Shown here one piece after another: positions 15,876-22,750 of a DNA stretch of 64,000 nucleotides (the stretch's first letter is position 1; each line of letters opens with the position of its first letter). The translations under genes were made by a program, and so were the position numbers. The DNA comes from Sphingobacteriaceae bacterium (GTDB lineage: Bacteria > Bacteroidota > Bacteroidia > UBA7662): assembly GCA_013824115.1 (NCBI GenBank), contig PNNG01000010.1, positions 1 through 64,000 of the forward strand, read 5' to 3'. The notes under the pieces were generated by a model. The model was given only the letters and a program-made list of their open reading frames with translations, was not told the DNA's origin and searched no databases.

Positions 15876-16897
15876 TTCACTTCGCCCAAGCCGCGCACCA
15901 CTTGTGGTTCGTAGCCTGCGTATGTTTGTTCCACTTGCTGCAGCAGCTGCCTGATTTCGGTCGGATTGAGACTGTTTACCAACTGCATCCTTATTTCTTT
16001 GAAATTGGGATACCCTTTGAAGTAGTTGGTATAGTGCCTGCGCATTTCGAGCATGCCCAATTTTTCGCCCTTCCATTCTAAAGAACGGTTAAAGTGACGC
16101 AAAGCAACATCAATGCGCTCAGCGGTAGTAGGGGCGGCCAAATGGGCCCCTGTGACCATAAAATGCTTTATTTCTCTGAAAATCCATGGATAACCAATGG
16201 CGGCACGACCAATCATGATGCCATCTACGCCATAACGGTTTTTGTACAGCACGGCTTTTTCGGGACTGTCAATATCGCCATTACCAAAAACAGGGATACG
16301 CATCCGTGGATTGTTTTTAACCTCCCCAATGAGTGTCCAGTCGGCCTCGCCTTTGTACATCTGAACCCTAGTTCGACCATGAATGGCTATGGCCTGCACC
16401 CCAATGTCTTGCAGTGCTTCGGCCAGATAAACCACTTGCTTGCTATCCTCATCCCAACCCAACCGTGTTTTTACGGTAATGGGCAAGGGGCTGCGTTTCA
16501 CCATGGCCTCCGTAATTTTCAGCAATTTGGGCAGGTTTCGAAGCATGCCCGAACCAGCCTCTTTACAAACCACTTGCTTCACCGGACAACCATAATTGAT
16601 ATCAATCAAATTGGGCTTGGCTTCCACAACCTTGTCGATAGCTTGTACCATGGGCTCCAGCTCTCCCCCGAATATTTGTATACCCATGGGGCGCTCATCA
16701 TCGTAGATATCGAGCTTTTGAACACTTTTACGGGCGTCGCGTATGAGTCCTTCCGAAGAGATGAACTCGGTGTACATAAGGTCGGCACCATTGGCTTTGC
16801 AAACTGCCCTGAAAGGCGGATCGCTCACATCTTCCATGGGTGCCAAAAGGAGTGGAAATTCTCCTAAATCCAAATCGCCTATTCGTACCGAGCTCAT
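15857..16897 (-). CDS. dusB: tRNA-dihydrouridine synthase (DusB-like)
   Basis: 346 residues from ATG 16897; ATG 16918 is possible but lies beyond the -7-like palindrome at 16905-16914. FMN-dependent TIM barrel that reduces uridine to dihydrouridine in the tRNA D-loop. Visible: 'FPLLLAPMEDVSDPPFRAV', 'MGIQIFGGELEPM', 'IDINYGCPVKQVVCKEAGSG' with catalytic Cys, 'TVKTRLGWDE', 'AIHGRTRVQMYKGEADW', and 'GIMIGRAAIGYPWIFREI'. The C-terminal helical domain 'MRRHYTNYFKGYPNFKEIR' binds tRNA. Bacteroidota usually carry one Dus of this type. It converges on the ATPase gene with a 19-base tail overlap. Confidence 0.93.
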   Translation of the reverse strand: MSSVRIGDLDLGEFPLLLAPMEDVSDPPFRAVCKANGADLMYTEFISSEGLIRDARKSVQKLDIYDDERPMGIQIFGGELEPMVQAIDKVVEAKPNLIDINYGCPVKQVVCKEAGSGMLRNLPKLLKITEAMVKRSPLPITVKTRLGWDEDSKQVVYLAEALQDIGVQAIAIHGRTRVQMYKGEADWTLIGEVKNNPRMRIPVFGNGDIDSPEKAVLYKNRYGVDGIMIGRAAIGYPWIFREIKHFMVTGAHLAAPTTAERIDVALRHFNRSLEWKGEKLGMLEMRRHYTNYFKGYPNFKEIRMQLVNSLNPTEIRQLLQQVEQTYAGYEPQVVRGLGEVNYAGCD

Positions 16898-16904
16898 AAA
16901 AGCT

Positions 16905-16914
16905 GTAAATTTAC
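16905..16914. promoter_or_regulatory. divergent promoter palindrome GTAAATTTAC
   Basis: A perfect 10-bp palindrome midway between dusB (minus, start 16897) and the CPBP protease gene (plus, start 16930). TAAATTTA reads as a -7-like element on both strands, 8 bases from dusB and 16 bases from the CPBP start. The final base departs from TAnnTTTG. Confidence 0.4.
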
Positions 16915-16929
16915 GCAAAAATTCGCAAA

Positions 16930-17847
16930 ATGCTGTTCTACAAGCCCCTGCGTGAGCATCCGCCCTTCTTGCAATTCCTGCTTTTGCTCATGCTGTGTTT
17001 GATGACAGGAGGTTTGTTTGCCTATTTTGCATTGAGCACATCCACTTGGCTTGGCGACTTCAACGTACAAGACCTGTTAGCAGGCAAGCGCATGGACCGA
17101 ACGGCTGTTCCCATGCTTTGGTACGTGCAAGGATTATCGGCTTTGGGTGCTTTTGTTGTACCCGGACTCATTTTCGCTTACTATTGGGATTTTGATACCC
17201 CTTGGGCTCCCTTGGGCTTGCAGCAAGCAAGGGCACCCCGTTTTTACATCTTGACCCTATTGCTGATGCTGGCTTCTGTACCCTTGGTGTATGGCATCTA
17301 CGCATTCAACCAACAATTGACCCTTCCGGTTGGATGGGAAGAGCTGGAAAAAAGCTGGAAATTACAAGAAGAAAAAGCTGCCGCAACCATTGGCCTACTG
17401 CTCGATACGCCTGGCTTTTTCGCGCTGGGCATGAATATACTTATTCTGGTTTTGCTGCCTGCCTTTGGTGAAGAGCTCATTTTCAGAGGCTTACTCCAAC
17501 GCATACTGCATCAAGCATCCAATAATTCACATATTGCCGTGTGGATTGCTGCCATCCTTTTCAGCGCCATCCATATGCAATGGTATGGTTTCTTGCCACG
17601 TATGCTGTTAGGTGCTGGCTTCGGTTATCTGGTAGTTTGGTCGGGAAGCCTTTTCCCAGCTATCTTTGGGCACCTCCTAAACAATGGGATGGCCTTATTG
17701 GGCGAGCATGCTGCCCAAAAAGGCTGGCTACCTGGAGGTGAAGATTGGCTCATGCAGCTGCCCATTTGGTTGACATTGCTCAGTGCGTTTACAACCGGAT
17801 TGCTCATGTGGACTTTTTACCGCCTAAAACCAAAATTTACACCTTGA
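16930..17847 (+). CDS. CPBP-family intramembrane glutamic protease
   Basis: 305 residues with about eight membrane segments. The CPBP/Abi motifs are present: motif 1 'GEELIFRGLLQRIL' (EExxxR), motif 2 'FSAIHMQWYGFLPRMLLG' (FxxxH) and motif 3 'LFPAIFGHLLNNGMAL' (HxxxN). These catalytic Glu and His residues match Rce1-type intramembrane proteases. N-terminal extension of two helices precedes an 'F(A)YYWDFDTP' linker. In bacteria the substrates are mostly unknown. The DUF2007 gene begins in its stop (TTGA), and cdsA follows, so it is the first gene of a membrane operon. Confidence 0.9.
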   Translation: MLFYKPLREHPPFLQFLLLLMLCLMTGGLFAYFALSTSTWLGDFNVQDLLAGKRMDRTAVPMLWYVQGLSALGAFVVPGLIFAYYWDFDTPWAPLGLQQARAPRFYILTLLLMLASVPLVYGIYAFNQQLTLPVGWEELEKSWKLQEEKAAATIGLLLDTPGFFALGMNILILVLLPAFGEELIFRGLLQRILHQASNNSHIAVWIAAILFSAIHMQWYGFLPRMLLGAGFGYLVVWSGSLFPAIFGHLLNNGMALLGEHAAQKGWLPGGEDWLMQLPIWLTLLSAFTTGLLMWTFYRLKPKFTP

Positions 17848-18053
17848 GCGACTGGGTTTGTGTATTCGAAAGCAATTTACCATGGCAGGCCGATTTGAAT
17901 CGGGTTTATCTCGAAGAAAATGGCATTCCAGCCATTGTGCTCAATTTGCAGGATTCATCCTACCAGGTTTTTGGTACTGTTCGCTTGATGGTACCCAGCC
18001 AAGACCGACAAACTGCGGAAGCACTGCTACTGGCCAAAACCGATGAAGCATGA
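17844..18053 (+). CDS. DUF2007-type small protein, TTG start
   Basis: 69 residues from TTG 17844, which overlaps the CPBP stop as TTGA; a longer in-frame reading from ATG 17745 would lie within the protease gene and adds nothing family-like. 'WVCVFESNLPWQADLNRVYLEENGIPAIVLN' and 'GTVRLMVPSQDRQTAEALL' match the putative signal-transducing DUF2007 fold, in which a ferredoxin-like domain of about 65 residues resembles PII-like proteins. Function is not established. Its stop overlaps the cdsA ATG (ATGA), giving strong translational coupling between the three genes. Confidence 0.85.
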   Translation: MSDWVCVFESNLPWQADLNRVYLEENGIPAIVLNLQDSSYQVFGTVRLMVPSQDRQTAEALLLAKTDEA

Positions 18054-18871
18054 ATAACCTACAACAGCGCATCATCACAGGAGCTGTGCTCACAGGCCTT
18101 ATTGTTGGCACTTTGGTGGGAGGATTCTATTACTTCACCGCTTTGTTTTTGTTTATCAGCCTGGTAGGACTGTATGAGTTTTACCGCATGGCTGCTCCTA
18201 AAGTAAAAAAGCGGCACTATCTCTCTCCACTGTTAGCAGGAGCCGTCATTTTTATTCTGTGTGCACTCACAGCCTCCGAAATCATCGCCTTCGAGTGGTT
18301 AGAACTGCTTATACCCATTTGCGCTTGGTTCTTTTTGGTGGAACTCTACCAAAACCGCAAACAGCCTTTCGAAAATATTGGGCTCACAGTATTGGGGCTA
18401 ATTTACATCACCCTGCCATTTGCCTTGCTCAACTATATGGCTTTTTGGCCCTTTGGCTTTTACAATTACGAGCTGGTTCTGGGTATCTTCATTTTTTTGT
18501 GGACCAGCGACTCCGGGGCCTATGTAGTTGGCAGGCTCATTGGTAGAACAAAGCTGTTCGAACGAATTTCACCCAACAAAACCATCGAAGGAAGTATAGG
18601 TGGCATTGTAGCTGCCATGCTTGTTGCTTGGTTTGCAGTAGCTCCTGCTTTCGATACACTCAATCACATCGACTGGCTGGTAATTGCCGCCATTGTATCT
18701 ATCAGTGGCATCTATGGCGATTTAATTGAGTCGCTGCTCAAAAGAAGTTTCGAACGAAAAGACTCCGGTAGTTTGCTTCCCGGACACGGAGGCGTACTCG
18801 ACCGTTTCGACTCTCTTATCCTTTCGGCCCCCATGGTATATGCCTATATCCGTATCATTCAAGTGTGGTGA
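18050..18871 (+). CDS. cdsA: phosphatidate cytidylyltransferase
   Basis: 273 residues, about eight membrane helices. Makes CDP-diacylglycerol from phosphatidate and CTP, the branch point of phospholipid synthesis. The family signature is seen at the C-terminus: 'GDLIESLLKRSFERKDSGSLLPGHGGVLDRFDSLILSAP', including 'PGHGGVLDRFDS' with the catalytic Asp pair, and 'WTSDSGAYVVGRLIGRTKL' upstream. Next in the pathway, psd lies 1.5 kb downstream (20327), although separated by glutamate dehydrogenase with its own promoter. Confidence 0.95.
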   Translation: MNNLQQRIITGAVLTGLIVGTLVGGFYYFTALFLFISLVGLYEFYRMAAPKVKKRHYLSPLLAGAVIFILCALTASEIIAFEWLELLIPICAWFFLVELYQNRKQPFENIGLTVLGLIYITLPFALLNYMAFWPFGFYNYELVLGIFIFLWTSDSGAYVVGRLIGRTKLFERISPNKTIEGSIGGIVAAMLVAWFAVAPAFDTLNHIDWLVIAAIVSISGIYGDLIESLLKRSFERKDSGSLLPGHGGVLDRFDSLILSAPMVYAYIRIIQVW

Positions 18872-18940
18872 TTTGATTATCAGGCATTTAGAATTCCACA
18901 AAAATTTATGCTCATAAGCCATACAGCTTAACCAATTACT

Positions 18941-18948
18941 TAACTTTG
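18941..18948 (+). promoter_or_regulatory. -7 element for glutamate dehydrogenase
   Basis: TAACTTTG, a full match to TAnnTTTG, 45 bases before ATG 18994, giving an ordinary leader of about 40 bases. No TTG was found at the expected -33 position. Confidence 0.55.
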
Positions 18949-18993
18949 AGCTGTTTTTTAACGATTTCTTAATCATCCACCAAAAAACTTACC

Positions 18994-20265
18994 ATGTCAG
19001 CAACCGCTGAAATCATCAAGCCTGCGGAGAATCCCTTCGATTCAATGATGTCGCGCTTCGACGTCGCCGCCAAACTGCTCAATTTGAGCGAAGGACTGTA
19101 CAACGTACTGAAATCGCCTGCCAAACAGGTGATTGTAAGTCTTCCTGTAACCATGGACGATGGCCGCATCGAAGTATTCGAAGGCTTCAGGGTGGTGCAC
19201 AACATCAACCTTGGTCCGGCCAAAGGTGGCATCCGTTATTCGATGGACGTGCACCTCGACGAGGTGAAAGCCCTTGCTGCCTGGATGACCTGGAAGTGCG
19301 CCGTATCCAATATCCCCTTTGGTGGTGGTAAAGGTGGCATTAAATGCGACCCTCGTAAAATGTCGGTAGGCGAACTCGAACGCCTCACGCGGGCTTATAC
19401 CCGCGCCATGATCGACGTTTTTGGTCCTGAAAAAGACATTCCAGCCCCAGACATGGGCACCGGACCACGCGAAATGGCTTGGTTAATGGACCAGTACTCG
19501 AAACTTGTAGGATACAGCAGTCCGGCTGTAGTAACCGGTAAACCCCTTGTAATGGGCGGCTCTAAAGGTCGTGTTGAGGCTACAGGTCGGGGAGTAATGG
19601 TTGCCACCCGTTCGGCTATGCTTAAAATGGGTCTCAATCCCTTCAAATCAACTTGTGCCGTTCAAGGTTTTGGCAATGTAGGCTCTATTTCTGCCAAGCT
19701 CATTGAACAACAAGGCCTAAAAATTGTGGCTATCAGCGATGTAACCGGGGGCTATTACAACCCCAATGGCATCAACGTAGCCGAAGCCATCGCATATAGC
19801 CAAGCACATGCCAACCAACTCGAAGGCTTCCCCGGAGCCGAAAAAATCAGCAATGCGCAATTGCTCGAGTTGGATGTTGACGTATTGGTTCCAGCAGCCA
19901 TGGAAGATCAAATTACCAAACACAACGCGGCCAACATCAAGGCCAAATTGATTGTAGAGGGTGCCAATGGCCCCGTTGCTGCTTCTGCCGATGATATTTT
20001 GAACGAAAAAGGCGTCATGGTGGTACCCGATATCCTGGCCAATGCAGGGGGCGTAACCGTTTCATATTTCGAATGGGTACAAAACCGATTGGGATATTTC
20101 TGGACAGAAGAACGCGTAAATCGCCGTGCCGACCGCAATATGAAAGAGGCCTTCGAAACCGTATATCAAACCTCGCTCAAGTACAACTGCAACCTCCGCA
20201 TTGCGGCTTACATTGTAGCCATCGACAAGGTTGCCCAGGTAACCCAACTGCGTGGTGGTATTTGA
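18994..20265 (+). CDS. Glu/Leu/Phe/Val-type glutamate dehydrogenase
   Basis: 423 residues. Catalyses reversible oxidative deamination of glutamate to 2-oxoglutarate, linking nitrogen and carbon metabolism. 'GPAKGGIRYSMDVHLDEVKALAAWMTWKCAV' and 'PFGGGKGGIKCDP' hold the substrate-binding Lys and catalytic Lys; 'PAPDMGT' follows; the nucleotide fold is 'VQGFGNVGSISAKLI' (GxGxxG). 'EGANGPVAASADDIL' completes the family pattern. Hexamer-type short form of about 420 residues, cofactor NAD or NADP undecided. Own promoter at 18941 and an intrinsic terminator at 20297. Confidence 0.93.
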   Translation: MSATAEIIKPAENPFDSMMSRFDVAAKLLNLSEGLYNVLKSPAKQVIVSLPVTMDDGRIEVFEGFRVVHNINLGPAKGGIRYSMDVHLDEVKALAAWMTWKCAVSNIPFGGGKGGIKCDPRKMSVGELERLTRAYTRAMIDVFGPEKDIPAPDMGTGPREMAWLMDQYSKLVGYSSPAVVTGKPLVMGGSKGRVEATGRGVMVATRSAMLKMGLNPFKSTCAVQGFGNVGSISAKLIEQQGLKIVAISDVTGGYYNPNGINVAEAIAYSQAHANQLEGFPGAEKISNAQLLELDVDVLVPAAMEDQITKHNAANIKAKLIVEGANGPVAASADDILNEKGVMVVPDILANAGGVTVSYFEWVQNRLGYFWTEERVNRRADRNMKEAFETVYQTSLKYNCNLRIAAYIVAIDKVAQVTQLRGGI

Positions 20266-20296
20266 TGTTCGTTTTTCACTTCAAAACACGAAATTT

Positions 20297-20326
20297 GAGC
20301 CGCGATAAAATCGCGGCTCTTTTTTT
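20297..20326 (+). terminator. strong Rho-independent terminator ending at the psd start codon
   Basis: Perfect 10-bp stem GAGCCGCGAT / ATCGCGGCTC with an AAA loop, then seven T at 20320-20326. The next base is the A of the psd ATG (20327). It terminates the glutamate dehydrogenase transcript 31 bases after its stop. Confidence 0.95.
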
Positions 20327-20983
20327 ATGATACATCGTGAAGGTTATACCATCATTGCTGGCACTTTGGTAATTGCCGGAATTCTTGGCTGGGTGGTGCA
20401 GTACTATTTGGGGCAGTACAAAATTTGGTCGGGCATCAGTTACGTGCTCATACTCGCATTTGTGGTGCTTATAGTACAGTTTTTCCGAAATCCCAGTCGC
20501 ACCACCATTATCAATCCAAAACACGTCATTGCCCCTGCCGATGGCAAAATGGTAATTATTGAAGATGTAGAGGAACCCGAATACTTCAAAGGCAAGCGTT
20601 TGCAACTTTCCATATTCATGTCGCCGGTAAACGTGCATGTGAACCGCAATCCGGTAACTGGTCAGGTGAAATACTTCAAATATCACCCGGGCGATTACCT
20701 CGTAGCCTGGCACCCAAAATCGTCGACACTCAATGAGCGCACCACGGTGGTGGTAGAAAACGAAGCGGGTATTCCGGTGCTCTACCGTCAAATTGCCGGC
20801 GCATTGGCACGTCGCATCCGTTGGTACATTGGCGAAGGCGACCAAGTGAAGCAAGGAGAAGAATACGGCTTCATCAAATTTGGTAGCCGTATCGATATTT
20901 ATTTGCCGCCTGGCACCCAAGTGAATGTAAATATCGGCGAAAAGGTGCGTGGAGGCGAAACCGTGCTTGCCACCTTCGAGTAA
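20327..20983 (+). CDS. psd: phosphatidylserine decarboxylase
   Basis: 218 residues. Pyruvoyl enzyme converting phosphatidylserine to phosphatidylethanolamine in the inner membrane. N-terminal 'MIHREGYTIIAGTLVIAG' is the characteristic start of the short Bacteroidota form, followed by a membrane helix, 'FFRNPSR', 'APADGKMVIIEDV', 'FMSPVNVHVNRNPVTG' and the self-cleavage site 'KFGSRIDIYLP' (Gly-Ser). The homology begins at the first codon, so the ATG at 20327 is the true start even though it directly follows a terminator. The MFS gene begins 2 bases after the stop. Confidence 0.95.
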   Translation: MIHREGYTIIAGTLVIAGILGWVVQYYLGQYKIWSGISYVLILAFVVLIVQFFRNPSRTTIINPKHVIAPADGKMVIIEDVEEPEYFKGKRLQLSIFMSPVNVHVNRNPVTGQVKYFKYHPGDYLVAWHPKSSTLNERTTVVVENEAGIPVLYRQIAGALARRIRWYIGEGDQVKQGEEYGFIKFGSRIDIYLPPGTQVNVNIGEKVRGGETVLATFE

Positions 20984-20985
20984 TA

Positions 20986-22224
20986 ATGGCTCAAAGGAAC
21001 AGTCAAATGGGGGTGGTGTTTTTTACCACCTTTCTCGATTTGTTGGGGGTAGGCATCATTATCCCCATCATAGCGCCCCTGTTTCTCGACGGAGGCCATC
21101 ATCTCTTGCCCGACCATTTTAGCTTCAGCCAACGTACCATGTTGATGGGCTTGCTCATCTCTAGTTTTTCGTTCATGCAGTTCTTTGGCTCCAGCTTTTT
21201 GGGAACGCTAAGCGATCGGTTTGGCCGTAAAAAAGTACTCTTCGCCTCTATTACCGGTACAGCCATAGGATACATTGTTTTGGCAACCGGCATTGAGCTC
21301 GGACTGCCCGCTTTGCTTTTTGCGGGTCGCATGCTCAACGGCTTTTGCGCAGGAAACCTTGCAGTGATCTATTCAGCCATTGCCGACATCAGCTCTCCCG
21401 AGCAAAAAAGCCGAAATTTCGGAATGGTAGGCGCGGCTTTTGGCATGGGCTTCGTGATAGGTCCATTTATGGGCGGACAGTTGGCCGATAGCACATTGGT
21501 AAGTTGGTTTACTTATGCTACGCCATTTTGGGTAGCAGCCGGTTTAAGCGCGTTCAACCTTTTGCTCATTGCGCTTCGGTTTACTGAAACCATTGGCCAA
21601 AAAGTGAATAGAAGTTTGAATTTCACTACGGGTTTTCGAAACATCCAAACCGCTTTTACCCATCCTCAACTGCGGGTGGTTTTTTTGGTTTCTTTCCTGT
21701 TCATTTTTGGCTTTACCTTCTTTACGCAATTCATTCAGGTTTACCTCATCGAATCGTTTGAATACACCCAATCCGATATTGGCAAACTGTTCGCCTATAT
21801 GGGTATTTGGATAGCATTAACGCAAGGAGGGATCATCCGTCCTGTTTCAAAACGTTTCACGCCCTTCAATACCTTGCGATTCAGCCTGGTATTGCTTGCA
21901 ACAGCCATGTTGGCCCTCCTGCTGCCCAGCCAGAGTTGGCAACTCTTTTTGGTATTGCCCTTTGTAAGCATTTTCCAAGGCTTAACCAGTCCCAATATAA
22001 CGGCCACCGTTTCTAATCTAGCAGGAAGCGATATTCAGGGCGAAATTTTAGGAATCAACCAATCGGTAAGCGCATTCGCCCAACTGCTTCCACCACTCAT
22101 TGGAGGCGTGTTGGTAGGTTACGACATTCGAATGCCCATGTATGGATCGGCCCTTTTTATTTTATTAGCCTGGCTCGTGCTTCAACGCCTGGCCAGCACC
22201 CAAAAACCTCAGGCTAAACCATGA
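20986..22224 (+). CDS. MFS transporter, TetA/TCR-like
   Basis: 412 residues, 12 predicted membrane helices. Motif A between helices 2 and 3 is 'GTLSDRFGRKKVL', and 'LDLLGVGIIIPIIAPLF' in helix 1 together with 'GRMLNGFCAGNLAVIYSAIAD' in helix 4 is typical of the TetA/multidrug class H+ antiporters. 'FGMVGAAFGMGFVIGP' is the antiporter motif C. The substrate cannot be read from sequence. It immediately follows psd and probably shares its transcript; its 3' end overlaps the convergent unknown gene by 16 bases. Confidence 0.92.
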   Translation: MAQRNSQMGVVFFTTFLDLLGVGIIIPIIAPLFLDGGHHLLPDHFSFSQRTMLMGLLISSFSFMQFFGSSFLGTLSDRFGRKKVLFASITGTAIGYIVLATGIELGLPALLFAGRMLNGFCAGNLAVIYSAIADISSPEQKSRNFGMVGAAFGMGFVIGPFMGGQLADSTLVSWFTYATPFWVAAGLSAFNLLLIALRFTETIGQKVNRSLNFTTGFRNIQTAFTHPQLRVVFLVSFLFIFGFTFFTQFIQVYLIESFEYTQSDIGKLFAYMGIWIALTQGGIIRPVSKRFTPFNTLRFSLVLLATAMLALLLPSQSWQLFLVLPFVSIFQGLTSPNITATVSNLAGSDIQGEILGINQSVSAFAQLLPPLIGGVLVGYDIRMPMYGSALFILLAWLVLQRLASTQKPQAKP

Positions 22225-22736
22225 GCCTGCTCCATCAGCGCCTGGTCTTTTTTGCACATAAATCCAGCTGCTTCGAGTGATTGTACCACCATGCTTTCGT
22301 TGGCAGGATCGATGCGGTACACAAATTCAAACACCCCATGGTGATCGAATTGCCCTAAATTGTCGTGTAACTCTTCGGGCAACCAACTGATAATTTCTTG
22401 GGCGGGAATAGGCATATAACTGCCTTCGTCGAACCCGGGAAGCACATCGGTGGTGAAAGGGTCTTCGGGCTGAGGCAAATGCAAGTCGGTAATATAACTG
22501 CTCAAATCTTCACCCATGAGGTAATTCGGATATAGATCAACCAATTCCAATGCTTCAAGAATTTCATAAATCAACTGATTGAAGACCTCCTCCGACGTAA
22601 AATCGATGAAATCCTGCCAAGTGGTTGCATTGCGAATGGCATACCAACGCCTGGCCAAAGCAACTGCTTCGGCTTCGGGACAAAACACCAAATTGTTGTC
22701 GATATTGCCGTAAATAAGGATTGACTGATTTTGCAT
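22209..22736 (-). CDS. unknown acidic 175-residue protein
   Basis: No family recognised. No signal peptide or membrane helix, so probably cytoplasmic. Asp/Glu-rich, with regular aromatic spacing: 'ALARRWYAIRNATTWQDF', 'YPNYLMGEDLSSYITDLHL' and a C-terminal 'GVFEFVYRIDPANESMVVQS'. The last segment could be a small alpha/beta domain. Its ATG is 4 bases after the -7 element TAATTTTG (minus), predicting a leaderless mRNA. The histidine kinase 22751-24754 lies directly upstream on the same strand (14-base gap), but this promoter suggests separate expression. Confidence 0.75.
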   Translation of the reverse strand: MQNQSILIYGNIDNNLVFCPEAEAVALARRWYAIRNATTWQDFIDFTSEEVFNQLIYEILEALELVDLYPNYLMGEDLSSYITDLHLPQPEDPFTTDVLPGFDEGSYMPIPAQEIISWLPEELHDNLGQFDHHGVFEFVYRIDPANESMVVQSLEAAGFMCKKDQALMEQAHGLA

Positions 22737-22740
22737 TCTA

Positions 22741-22748
22741 CAAAATTA
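22741..22748 (-). promoter_or_regulatory. -7 element abutting the start of the 175-residue protein
   Basis: TAATTTTG on the minus strand matches TAnnTTTG; exactly 4 bases remain to ATG 22736. No well-placed TTG was found upstream. The element lies between the kinase stop and the next gene. Confidence 0.5.
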
Positions 22749-22750
22749 GC

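Noticed and set aside
16094-16867. 257-residue frame antisense to dusB
   Set aside because: Fully inside dusB, with His- and Asn-rich composition typical of antisense readings.
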